A DNA stretch of 26,261 nucleotides. Source: Micavibrio_A sp964423095. Its GTDB lineage: Bacteria; Pseudomonadota; Alphaproteobacteria; Micavibrionales; Micavibrionaceae. A program made the position numbers and the translations under genes. The notes below the pieces were generated by a model. That model was given only the letters and a program-made list of their open reading frames with translations, did not search any database and was not told the origin of the DNA. The DNA lies in NCBI GenBank assembly GCA_964423095.1, contig CAYRDI010000029.1, forward strand, positions 1 to 26,261. Direction: 5' to 3'. This document shows, in pieces, positions 14,770-21,517 of the stretch (its first letter is position 1; every line of letters begins with the position of its first letter).

Positions 14770-15057
14770 AAGTCCGCGCATAATGGCGGCATCGCTGCCC
14801 TTGGGTGCTCTTGCTTCATGCGGCTCATAAGGGTCATTGTTACCCGCGCGCGGGGCAATATTCTTATACTTATCGCTTGTGTCTTTGTCATCACTGCAAT
14901 CGTAATACTGGCACGATTGTTTCTTATAAACACTGCCATAGGGCGTGTAGTCTTCTGGTTGCGGGTAGTCAGAGTCATCCGCACGGGCCGGAAGGGACGC
15001 GAGGGATAAAACGCCAAAGGCGATCAACAGGATATATTTTTGCATGGCATAAGCCAT
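14755..15057 (-). CDS. Small secreted protein of unknown function, on the opposite strand
   Basis: A 100-residue protein with a clear Sec signal peptide: MAYAMQKYILLIAFGVLSLA followed by a predicted cleavage after ARA (about residue 26). The mature part is short, acidic and Tyr/Pro-rich, with two Cys (C49, C54) that could form a disulfide in the periplasm. GGGGGAG lies about 12 nt before the ATG at 15057; a second Met at 15045 is possible. It is set between two virion genes and points against them, tail to tail with the internal virion gene. It looks like accessory cargo; no family recognised. Confidence 0.7.
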   Translation of the reverse strand: MAYAMQKYILLIAFGVLSLASLPARADDSDYPQPEDYTPYGSVYKKQSCQYYDCSDDKDTSDKYKNIAPRAGNNDPYEPHEARAPKGSDAAIMRGLLQDR

Positions 15058-15108
15058 ACAACAAAAATACTCCCCCGTAAATACGCATTTTTTATCAAAG
15101 GAAAATTT

Positions 15109-17130
15109 ATGACCGACCACATCAAAATGCCGGCCGTACAGCCGATCGTGCGCTATGTCGCTGATGGCATACAAACCGTCTTCGAATATCCGTTCCCGAT
15201 CTTTGCCAGCGAAGATTTGAAGGTATATTTTGACGGTGCGCCACAATATGCGGCTTTCGATGTTGCGGGGAGCGGCGAAACGGCGGGCGGTACCGTGACG
15301 TTTGATTCCGCGCCGGCGGCGGGGATTGTCCTGACGCTCAAGCGTGAATTGCCGCTGGAACGTGTAACGGATTTTATAGAAGGCGGGGATTTCAGCGCGG
15401 TCGCCATCAATAACGAACTGGATTATCTGACCGGTAGCATCCAGCAGGTGGAACGGGAATTGTCTCCTATGCTGCGCTATTCCGATTATGAAACGCCGGG
15501 GGAAACAGTGTTGCCGGATCGGGCCATCCGCGCGAACAAGGCGTTGGGTTTCGATGGAAACGGTGATCCGGTCGCGGTGAGTTTGGAAGGATCCATGGCC
15601 GCGCCGGACTTTACGGCCCTTGGCACGGGGGCGGTCACGCGCACGTCCACGGACAAATTTTCGGATTTTGTATCGGTGAAAGATTTTGGCGCTTATGGCG
15701 ATGGGCTGCACAACGACACGCTCGCCATTCAAAAGGCACTCGCCGCACATGATGCGGTGTTTGTACCGCCGGGAACGTACCTTATTTCCGGTACGATCAC
15801 ACTGGGCGAACGGCAGACCTTGTTCGGCGCGGGACAGGTATCTGTGATTGAATGTATCAGCAATGCATTCAACGCGGTGGAGGTGGTGGCGGATTTTGCC
15901 ACACTTGCGAATTTGCGGATCAACGGCGGAAACATCGCGCTCAAACTTTATGGCCGTGATCGTCCGTGTGTGCAGACGGCCATATCCGATGTTTCCATTT
16001 TTGCACCCAATATCGGGGTGCAGCTCGATGGATATAATGACCCGAATTTCCCTTGTTACTGGAACAATTTTGATCGCGTGCTGGTGGAACAGCCGGCCAC
16101 GCACGGCATTCACCTCACCAAATCCGGCGCGGGCGATACGCCGAACGCGAACAAATTCCATGCCTGCCGCGTGTATTCCCACGGCGCGGATATTTCCGGC
16201 CATGGAATCTATGTCGAACACGGGCAATACAACAACGCCTTTATCGATTGCGAAGCGAATGTGAAGGGAACGGCGCAGGGGTGCATGACCATGGGGGCGG
16301 GGTCCTATAAAACGCTGCTCATCAACCCCTATTGCGAAAGTTTTAATAGCGTACCGAATGTAAAGCTGGAAGCGGGATCGGATGAAACGGCGGTCTATAA
16401 CCTTCTTTCGGCGTCCGATGGGGCCGCCATTTGGGATTTATCGGGCGGGAAATATACGGCGTTCAATGCGGGTTATCCGAACAAAAACCGCCTGCAACGC
16501 ACCACCGCCACGGATATGAATGCCACGCTGCAACGCTATGACACCGAATTCATCGATTCATCGGGGACGGTGACGCTTGATTTATCGCACTCCGTCCATC
16601 TGGTTTCGTCGTTCGGCGGGGCGTTGACGGTCAATTTGCCCAACGCCGCCAATGCGGTGGGCGTGATGATGGTCATCAAAAAGATTGATACATCATCGAA
16701 CGTCATCACGGTGGCGGAAAGCACAGGCAACGGGCCGGACCGGCACAGCTATTTCCTTGGTGCGTTTGGGGATTTCGTGCAAATGCATTCGAACGGTGCG
16801 GAATGGTTCGTCATTTCTTCGAACCGCGCACCGGGAAACACGCGTTATTACGACGGGGCGGGGACGTATGACATCGACATGGCGGTGGATGTGTATTTGC
16901 TTTCATCTTTTGGCGGGGCCTTGACCGCAAGGTTGCCGCCCGCGAACGCGGCCATCGCTGTCGGCCGCACCGTAACGATCAAAAAAACCGATGTATCATC
17001 GAACGTCATTACGGTCACCGAATATGGCGGATCTGGGCCGGACGGGTATGGGCAGCCGTTGAACGCGCAATACAACGCCATCACGGTGGTGTCCGATGGC
17101 GCGCGCTGGTACATCGTCAACAAGTTTTAA
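15109..17130 (+). CDS. Tail spike/fiber protein with pectate-lyase-type beta-helix
   Basis: A 673-residue receptor-binding candidate. Residues 1-125 match the T7 gp17-type N-terminal attachment domain (VFEYPFPIFASEDLKVYFDG, then AINNELDYLTGSIQQVERELSPMLRY). Residues about 185-470 begin VSVKDFGAYGDGLHNDTLAIQKAL, the classical start of a right-handed beta-helix (pectate lyase/GH28-like superfamily) used by tail spikes to bind or cleave surface polysaccharide. Residues 481-673 are two tandem copies of a beta-rich domain. AAAGGAAAA precedes the ATG at 15109; an earlier in-frame ATG (15040) lies across the reverse gene. Catalytic activity cannot be judged from the sequence. Confidence 0.88.
   Translation: MTDHIKMPAVQPIVRYVADGIQTVFEYPFPIFASEDLKVYFDGAPQYAAFDVAGSGETAGGTVTFDSAPAAGIVLTLKRELPLERVTDFIEGGDFSAVAINNELDYLTGSIQQVERELSPMLRYSDYETPGETVLPDRAIRANKALGFDGNGDPVAVSLEGSMAAPDFTALGTGAVTRTSTDKFSDFVSVKDFGAYGDGLHNDTLAIQKALAAHDAVFVPPGTYLISGTITLGERQTLFGAGQVSVIECISNAFNAVEVVADFATLANLRINGGNIALKLYGRDRPCVQTAISDVSIFAPNIGVQLDGYNDPNFPCYWNNFDRVLVEQPATHGIHLTKSGAGDTPNANKFHACRVYSHGADISGHGIYVEHGQYNNAFIDCEANVKGTAQGCMTMGAGSYKTLLINPYCESFNSVPNVKLEAGSDETAVYNLLSASDGAAIWDLSGGKYTAFNAGYPNKNRLQRTTATDMNATLQRYDTEFIDSSGTVTLDLSHSVHLVSSFGGALTVNLPNAANAVGVMMVIKKIDTSSNVITVAESTGNGPDRHSYFLGAFGDFVQMHSNGAEWFVISSNRAPGNTRYYDGAGTYDIDMAVDVYLLSSFGGALTARLPPANAAIAVGRTVTIKKTDVSSNVITVTEYGGSGPDGYGQPLNAQYNAITVVSDGARWYIVNKF
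16549..17127 (+). repeat. Tandem duplication in the tail protein C-terminus
   Basis: Two copies of about 95-99 codons (16549-16845 and 16846-17127) share HLVSSFGGALT / YLLSSFGGALT, IKKIDTSSNVITV / IKKTDVSSNVITV, and a Gly-Pro-Asp turn with aromatic end (EWFVIS / RWYIVN). At DNA level the stretch around CATCATCGAACGTCAT is retained in both. It is a domain duplication, probably in the receptor-binding tip. Confidence 0.8.
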
Positions 17131-17143
17131 GTGGAGATTGAAT

Positions 17144-17506
17144 ATGGATTTTAAAGGATTAAAACTCTTTTCCCTGACGCGCAGCGTCGGCAACATGATG
17201 GACAATGATGAAGAAGACGTAACGGGCGTCAAAAACGCGCTCTTTGCTTTGGGGCATCGGAAAGAACCCGCGCAGAACGGGATTATCGATCAGGAAACGG
17301 ACGATGCCATCCGTTCGTTCCAGCGCGAAAAGGGCCTCAAAGTGGATGGTATCCTCAAACCCGGCGGCGAGACTGAAGATGCGTTGCGTAAAGCTGTTAA
17401 ACCACAGCAAAGGCCAATCGTAAATTTAGAAAAAGATAGAGAAAAAAGTCTTTTGGACGATACACCTGCTCTTTTTGAAATTGAAAGGGACCCAAAAAAA
17501 TATTAA
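17144..17506 (+). CDS. Peptidoglycan-binding domain, N-terminal half of a split lytic protein
   Basis: A 120-residue product starting at 17144 after GTGGAGA. Residues about 22-85 form a PG_binding_1 domain (VTGVKNALFALGHRK, IIDQETDDAIRSFQREKGLKVDGIL). The frame ends right after an A7 run (17494-17500). If that run had six A, the frame would continue directly into the transglycosylase frame, giving one protein of 269 residues. The binding domain has the G+C-rich codons of the cluster; from about 17400 the sequence becomes AT-rich. It is therefore best read as the N-terminal half of one virion-associated lysin. Confidence 0.8.
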   Translation: MDFKGLKLFSLTRSVGNMMDNDEEDVTGVKNALFALGHRKEPAQNGIIDQETDDAIRSFQREKGLKVDGILKPGGETEDALRKAVKPQQRPIVNLEKDREKSLLDDTPALFEIERDPKKY

Positions 17507-17954
17507 ATGCGACTTGGGGGATGAAATTGTAACTCGGGACTCTATTGGAAAAAAAACTGTATCGAGATATGATGGCTCGATACGAAAGAATGCAGAAAAA
17601 TATAATATTGATCCTGATCTCGTGCGGTCTATCATGTATGTGGAAAACGCTCGTGGCCACAAGCTGGGTTTAAATGACCTTGCAGATAAGATAGGGTTTT
17701 CGGATAGTATTATGCCTATGAATATACAAAAGGACAAATGGTCCAAACTTGTTGGAAAAAACCCGGATGATATGTACAACCCTGATACGAATATAGAAGC
17801 AGCAACAGTTTTGTTGAAAAGGATCATGGATAGAATTGAGAAGCCAACCCCAGAAAAAATTGGTTCCATTTGGAATTCTGCATCAAAGGAAAAGACGAGC
17901 AAATTTGGTGAATATGTAAGACAGGTCTATGATGAAAAGCCATGGAAAAAGTGA
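17475..17954 (+). CDS. Lytic transglycosylase (SLT-like) domain, C-terminal half of a split gene
   Basis: The open frame from a TTG at 17475 encodes an SLT-like fold: YNIDPDLVRSIMYVENARG with the likely catalytic Glu (residue 57 here, 167 in the fused form), DSIMPMNIQKDKW in place of the GLMQ strand, then YNPDTNIEAATVLLKRI and IGSIWNS. Such enzymes cleave glycan strands of peptidoglycan. No ribosome-binding site supports the TTG; more likely it is reached from the upstream binding-domain frame by dropping one A in A7 (draft error, slippage, or real mutation). Base composition is about 35-40% G+C by eye, unlike its neighbours, suggesting a recently acquired catalytic tip. Confidence 0.75.
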   Translation: MKLKGTQKNIKCDLGDEIVTRDSIGKKTVSRYDGSIRKNAEKYNIDPDLVRSIMYVENARGHKLGLNDLADKIGFSDSIMPMNIQKDKWSKLVGKNPDDMYNPDTNIEAATVLLKRIMDRIEKPTPEKIGSIWNSASKEKTSKFGEYVRQVYDEKPWKK

Positions 17955-17958
17955 AGCA

Positions 17959-18237
17959 ATGAAAATTGTTACATTTCTAATCGTCTTGAGTGGGATATCT
18001 TTATTGCTCTATCTTGCACTGGTTTGGTATGCAACTTTTAATCTTGATAATGTTCGCGATTATTGCTTACCGGGCGTTCCCGGAGATATCGGTTTTGCTC
18101 TTGACGATAATGATTTTTGTAAATTGAACTTTATGTATATTTTAAAAGAGTCCGTACTATTTAGTGTTGTTCTGCTGACACTATATGTCGGCATTGCGTA
18201 CACGTTTTTTATCATCTGTAAAAAACTTTGCAAATAG
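17959..18237 (+). CDS. Small two-TM membrane protein, possible immunity partner
   Basis: A 92-residue protein with two membrane segments (about residues 4-24 and 66-87) and an acidic loop between them carrying Cys36 and Cys54 (DYCLPGVPG, DDNDFCKLN). The loop would face the periplasm if the N-terminus is inside. It starts 4 bp after the transglycosylase stop and shares its AT-rich composition. An earlier Met (17929) would overlap that gene. Position and topology fit a protector against a periplasmic peptidoglycan enzyme, but a lysis role (holin-like) is also possible. I do not recognise a family. Confidence 0.68.
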   Translation: MKIVTFLIVLSGISLLLYLALVWYATFNLDNVRDYCLPGVPGDIGFALDDNDFCKLNFMYILKESVLFSVVLLTLYVGIAYTFFIICKKLCK

Positions 18238-18239
18238 TT

Positions 18240-18377
18240 ATGAACCGTGTACCCAATGCGTCGGTGAAAAGCGTTGCAACATTATATCAAAATCTGGCGG
18301 CAGATAAGGTCTCTGATTATGGTGCACGCGTCGATAGAATATATAAGGAAAGACTATGGGAAAAGCAGAAAAAATAA
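18240..18377 (+). pseudogene. Orphan C-terminal fragment of a second transglycosylase
   Basis: A 45-codon frame starting ATG at 18240. Its product, with VATLYQNLAADKVSDYGARV and ending DRIYKERLWEKQKK, aligns with the last 30-35 residues of the intact transglycosylase (IGSIWNSASKEKTSKFGEYV, ending RQVYDEKPWKK). Aligned positions include the aromatic-Asn pair, K-S-D/K-Y/F-G, the VDRIY/VRQVY pair and W-K at the end. The catalytic part is missing. It therefore looks like the displaced old 3' end of the same gene after a new tip was inserted upstream, and is not expected to be functional. Confidence 0.68.
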
Positions 18378-18684
18378 GCATCGTTGTATTATCATTTATA
18401 GCTTTCCTACTGTCTTCATTTTTTAGTTATGCAGCTATAAAACACAATATACAGAGGGAATTTAGCAATGATTACCCCTATTATATTTTTTTAGGTCACT
18501 TTAATCTCTTATTTTTTTTGTGACTTTATTGACTGTGGTTTTAGTATTGTTTCTATCCCTGCGTTACTTTAAAAAAGATAAGATACAATTGCGTCAACAG
18601 GCTCTGTTTTCTTTGAAGTGTTATGTTTTTTCAAACATAACTATGTTCATCTATTCATCTGTGCTGTGGCTTACGGCTCAATAA
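18356..18684 (+). pseudogene. Second small membrane protein, broken by a frameshift in T8
   Basis: A good AAGGAAAG precedes the ATG at 18356. The frame encodes 55 residues with one TM segment (ISIVVLSFIAFLLSSFF) and stops at 18521-18523, just after a T8 run (18512-18519). With one extra T the frame continues to 18684, giving 109 residues and three hydrophobic segments (about 7-28, 43-70, 88-106). Its start overlaps the end of the orphan transglycosylase fragment, repeating the order 'enzyme end, then membrane protein' of the intact pair upstream. It is either a true mutation or a homopolymer error of the draft. Confidence 0.65.
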
Positions 18685-18782
18685 AAAATGATAGCAAAAG
18701 AAATAAAGATTACGGCTGGTATTATTTTTGTATTTACGGACATCGTCCCGTCATCAAACCTCAAACAAATATAAGGTAGAAA

Positions 18783-19109
18783 ATGTCTCTTGATGAAACC
18801 GCGCTCCGGGAACGGGCGCGGAAAATATTTTTGTTTGCGATGGATATTGCGCTCGATGATTACGAGGCGAGCATCCGCCGCGTCGACCCCGGAAACGAGG
18901 AGGGGAATGCCAAGGCCTATACCAATGCCAAAGGGGCCTTATCCCACGTTTCCGAATTATCGAAACTTATGAAATGGGCCGTGGGCGATTCAAAAAATAC
19001 GTCAAAAGAAGAGGTTGCACGCGCTCTTGCGCGGGCGCAGCAAGAAATCGACAAGCTGGAGCATACTTCCGGCTATGCCGACATCGGCATCGAATCTGCG
19101 CCGCAATAA
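18783..19109 (+). CDS. Candidate small terminase subunit
   Basis: A 108-residue helical protein immediately upstream of the large terminase gene, translated from AAGGTAG. Charged helices (DETALRERARKIFLFAMDIAL, KEEVARALARAQQEIDKLE) and length fit a small terminase, which recognises DNA for packaging. No sequence motif proves it; the call rests on position. In a gene transfer agent this subunit would be expected to have weak DNA specificity. Confidence 0.5.
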   Translation: MSLDETALRERARKIFLFAMDIALDDYEASIRRVDPGNEEGNAKAYTNAKGALSHVSELSKLMKWAVGDSKNTSKEEVARALARAQQEIDKLEHTSGYADIGIESAPQ

Positions 19110-19172
19110 GGCGTGATCTGACTTGGCATAGGCCAGTCATCTTATATCAACATCAAGTAATATAGAGGAATT

Positions 19173-20663
19173 ATGGAGCAAGATCGTTGCCACACGGTCG
19201 ATTTTGACTTATTTTTATCATCATGGAACGAAACGCAAAACCATACAACGCCGGCCATACAGTACAGGATCGCGACCTGGCTGCAGAGGTGCTGGGTGCA
19301 TGGGCGGACGCATCTTCTGCTTCAGGCGTTCCGCGGAAGCGGGAAATCGACGCTGGCCGCGATCTTTTGCGCATGGCTCCTGTTGCGGGATCCGGATTTG
19401 CGTATCCTGGTCTTGTCCGCCGAGTCCATGTTGGCGGAGAAGATGGTGCGGCAAGTCCGGAAAACCATCGAGAGACATCCTTCAACGACATCGCTTCGAC
19501 CGACGAACGCTGATCAATGGGCGGCGGACCGGTTTACGGTGGAACGCAGCCGCGTATGGCGTGATCCATCCGTTCTGGCACGCGGTATTCACGCCAACAT
19601 AACCGGCGCCCGCGCAGATTTTATTATTTGTGATGATGTGGAAGTGCCAAATACGGCCGATACGGCGGAAAAACGCGCAAGGCTTCGTACCCGTCTGGCC
19701 GAAAACCGTTTTATTTTAACACCCGGCGGCACGCAGCTTTATATCGGCACACCGCACAGCTATTACAGCCTGTATGCGCAAAAGGCCCGCACGGAAATCG
19801 GTGAAGATCATGCGTTTTTGGAAAATTATTACCGCCTGACCATTCCCTTGGTCGGGGCGGACGGGCACAGCCATTGGCCGGAACGGTTTCCCGATGCGCA
19901 TGTCGATGAAATCCGGCGGGATTGCGGGCCGCTGCAATTTGCCGCGCAAATGATGCTGGAACCCGTCAACATCGCCAAGTCACGTTTCGATGTTTCGTTG
20001 CTGCAACAATACGACGATGAGATTGTCTCCACCGAAGCGCAAAAAATTCTGGTCTTGAAACTGTGCGATAAAAAACTTTTATCCGTGTCCGCGTGGTGGG
20101 ACCCGTCTTTTGGCAGCGAAACCGGGGATGGCAGCGTGCTTGCCATTGTTTTTACGGATGAAGACGGTCATCGCTGGCTCCACCGCGTGGATTATATCCG
20201 CGTTGCGGCAAAGGCGGGCGAAGATGCGGCCACATTGCAATGTCGTGCCGTGGCAAAGAGGGTGCGAGAATTCTTTTTACCGATGGTGCATGTCGAAGGA
20301 AACGGGATCGGGAAATTCCTTCCTGCGATTCTTCGCAACGTGTTGGCCGAAGAAAACCTGAACTGTGCCGTCATAGAAAAACATACGGTAAAATCCAAGT
20401 CGTCGCGGATATTGGAGGCGTTTGATGCTGTTATGGCGGCAAAGGCTTTGCACGTTCATGCATCGGTTTACGATACGCCCTTCATCACGGAAATGGCGGA
20501 ATGGAAACCCCTTGCTTCTGGACTGCGCGATGACGGTCTGGATGCTGCGGCGGGGGCGATGGAAATTGAACCCGTGCGTCTTCCCAGGCGATATGCCTCG
20601 ACCACACGGCTGTGGTCGGCTTCCGGTTCCGGCCATGCCGCCGTTACCGATTTTGACGTTTGA
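19173..20663 (+). CDS. Terminase large subunit
   Basis: A 496-residue packaging motor with both domains intact. Walker A is AFRGSGKST (52-60) and Walker B is IICDDVE (151-157), followed by YIGTPHSYYSLY (motif III). The nuclease domain has WWDPSFGSETGDGS with Asp310 and the C-terminal DDGLDAAAGAM with the last metal-binding Asp. GAGG lies 6-7 nt before the ATG. It would translocate DNA into the capsid and cut it. All catalytic residues being present argues against simple decay of the cluster. The terminase genes follow the structural genes here. Confidence 0.92.
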   Translation: MEQDRCHTVDFDLFLSSWNETQNHTTPAIQYRIATWLQRCWVHGRTHLLLQAFRGSGKSTLAAIFCAWLLLRDPDLRILVLSAESMLAEKMVRQVRKTIERHPSTTSLRPTNADQWAADRFTVERSRVWRDPSVLARGIHANITGARADFIICDDVEVPNTADTAEKRARLRTRLAENRFILTPGGTQLYIGTPHSYYSLYAQKARTEIGEDHAFLENYYRLTIPLVGADGHSHWPERFPDAHVDEIRRDCGPLQFAAQMMLEPVNIAKSRFDVSLLQQYDDEIVSTEAQKILVLKLCDKKLLSVSAWWDPSFGSETGDGSVLAIVFTDEDGHRWLHRVDYIRVAAKAGEDAATLQCRAVAKRVREFFLPMVHVEGNGIGKFLPAILRNVLAEENLNCAVIEKHTVKSKSSRILEAFDAVMAAKALHVHASVYDTPFITEMAEWKPLASGLRDDGLDAAAGAMEIEPVRLPRRYASTTRLWSASGSGHAAVTDFDV

Positions 20664-20682
20664 AAATAACAAAGGAAAAAAT

Positions 20683-21015
20683 ATGTCCCCCATTTTGGAT
20701 TCCGGCCTGGTCTGGTGGATCACGGTCGTTGATATACCGGCATTGTCCGGTTTGTTCTGGCTCTACATGCGCCTGCAGCGCGATTCGGAAAGCGCGATTG
20801 ATGCATTGAATGAAACACTGGAAATGCGTTGCTCTCAATTACGCGAAGCCTTGTCGGCGTTCAAGCTGGAAGCGGCAAAAACCTATGTTTCCGTTCATGA
20901 TGTCCGCGATCTGGAATCAAAGCTGGTCGCGCATCTTTTAAGAATAGAAATAAAGCTCGATAAAACGGCGATGATTACCGCCGCATTAAAAGCTCAAAAC
21001 AACATTCAGGAGTAA
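20683..21015 (+). CDS. Membrane-anchored coiled-coil protein, Rz/spanin-like candidate
   Basis: A 110-residue protein starting at 20683 after AAAGGAAA. An N-terminal hydrophobic segment (about residues 8-29, WWITVVDIPALSGLFWLYM) is followed by a continuous charged helical region to the end. This topology (one N-terminal TM and a long coiled coil) is that of inner-membrane spanins. It sits next to the cell-wall hydrolase and holin genes. No outer-membrane partner gene was found, so the spanin call is tentative. Confidence 0.6.
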   Translation: MSPILDSGLVWWITVVDIPALSGLFWLYMRLQRDSESAIDALNETLEMRCSQLREALSAFKLEAAKTYVSVHDVRDLESKLVAHLLRIEIKLDKTAMITAALKAQNNIQE

Positions 21016-21020
21016 ATACA

Positions 21021-21512
21021 ATGAAACGCTTTTTACGCCTCCTCACCGGAAACGGGGACGGGGGATCTTCCGGTGCGGCCGGATTTTATGAAGATTTAAC
21101 CGTCGATGTTCTGTCCCGCACCTTGTGGGGGGAGGCGCGCGGCGAAGGCAATGCCGGGATGGAAGCGGTGGCCTCAGTCATCCTGAACCGCGTCAGGGTG
21201 GCGATGGATCGCGGCGGAACATACTGGTGGGGGAACAACATCATTTCGGTGTGCCAGAAACCGTATCAGTTTTCATGCTGGAACCGTTCCGATCCAAATT
21301 ACAAAAGGCTACAGTCCGTTACCGAGAAAACAGATCTTTATTATGCCACGGCGGTGCGGATTGCGCGGCGCGCGGTGGCGGGCACGTTGCCCGATAGCAC
21401 GGGCGGTGCCACGCATTACCATGCCGATAACATCACGCCGGAATGGTCTTTGGGGCAATCGCCTACGGCCAAAATCGGCCACCATATTTTTTACAGATTG
21501 ATCGAAGGATAA
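21021..21512 (+). CDS. SleB-type cell wall hydrolase (Hydrolase_2 family), endolysin
   Basis: A 163-residue peptidoglycan hydrolase. The domain starts at about residue 27: DVLSRTLWGEARGEGNAGMEAVA carries the catalytic Glu38, followed by VILNRV, YQFSCWN and the C-terminal GATHYHADNITPEWS, all characteristic of SleB/CwlJ-type enzymes. CAGGAG precedes the ATG. A short Gly/Ser linker after the basic N-terminus (NGDGGSSGAAG) is present; no clear signal peptide is seen, so export would need the holin. It is the most likely release enzyme. Confidence 0.87.
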   Translation: MKRFLRLLTGNGDGGSSGAAGFYEDLTVDVLSRTLWGEARGEGNAGMEAVASVILNRVRVAMDRGGTYWWGNNIISVCQKPYQFSCWNRSDPNYKRLQSVTEKTDLYYATAVRIARRAVAGTLPDSTGGATHYHADNITPEWSLGQSPTAKIGHHIFYRLIEG

Positions 21513-21517
21513 AAAGA

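Noticed and set aside
15058..16227. Long reverse-strand open frame reaching over the tail spike gene
   Set aside because: Only its last 100 codons have a signal peptide and a ribosome-binding site. The rest mirrors the codon pattern of the forward tail gene and gives an Arg/His-rich product without domain features.
18687..18773. 28-codon frame starting ATGATAGCAAAAG before the small terminase gene
   Set aside because: Too short, no ribosome-binding site, and lies in AT-rich remnant sequence.
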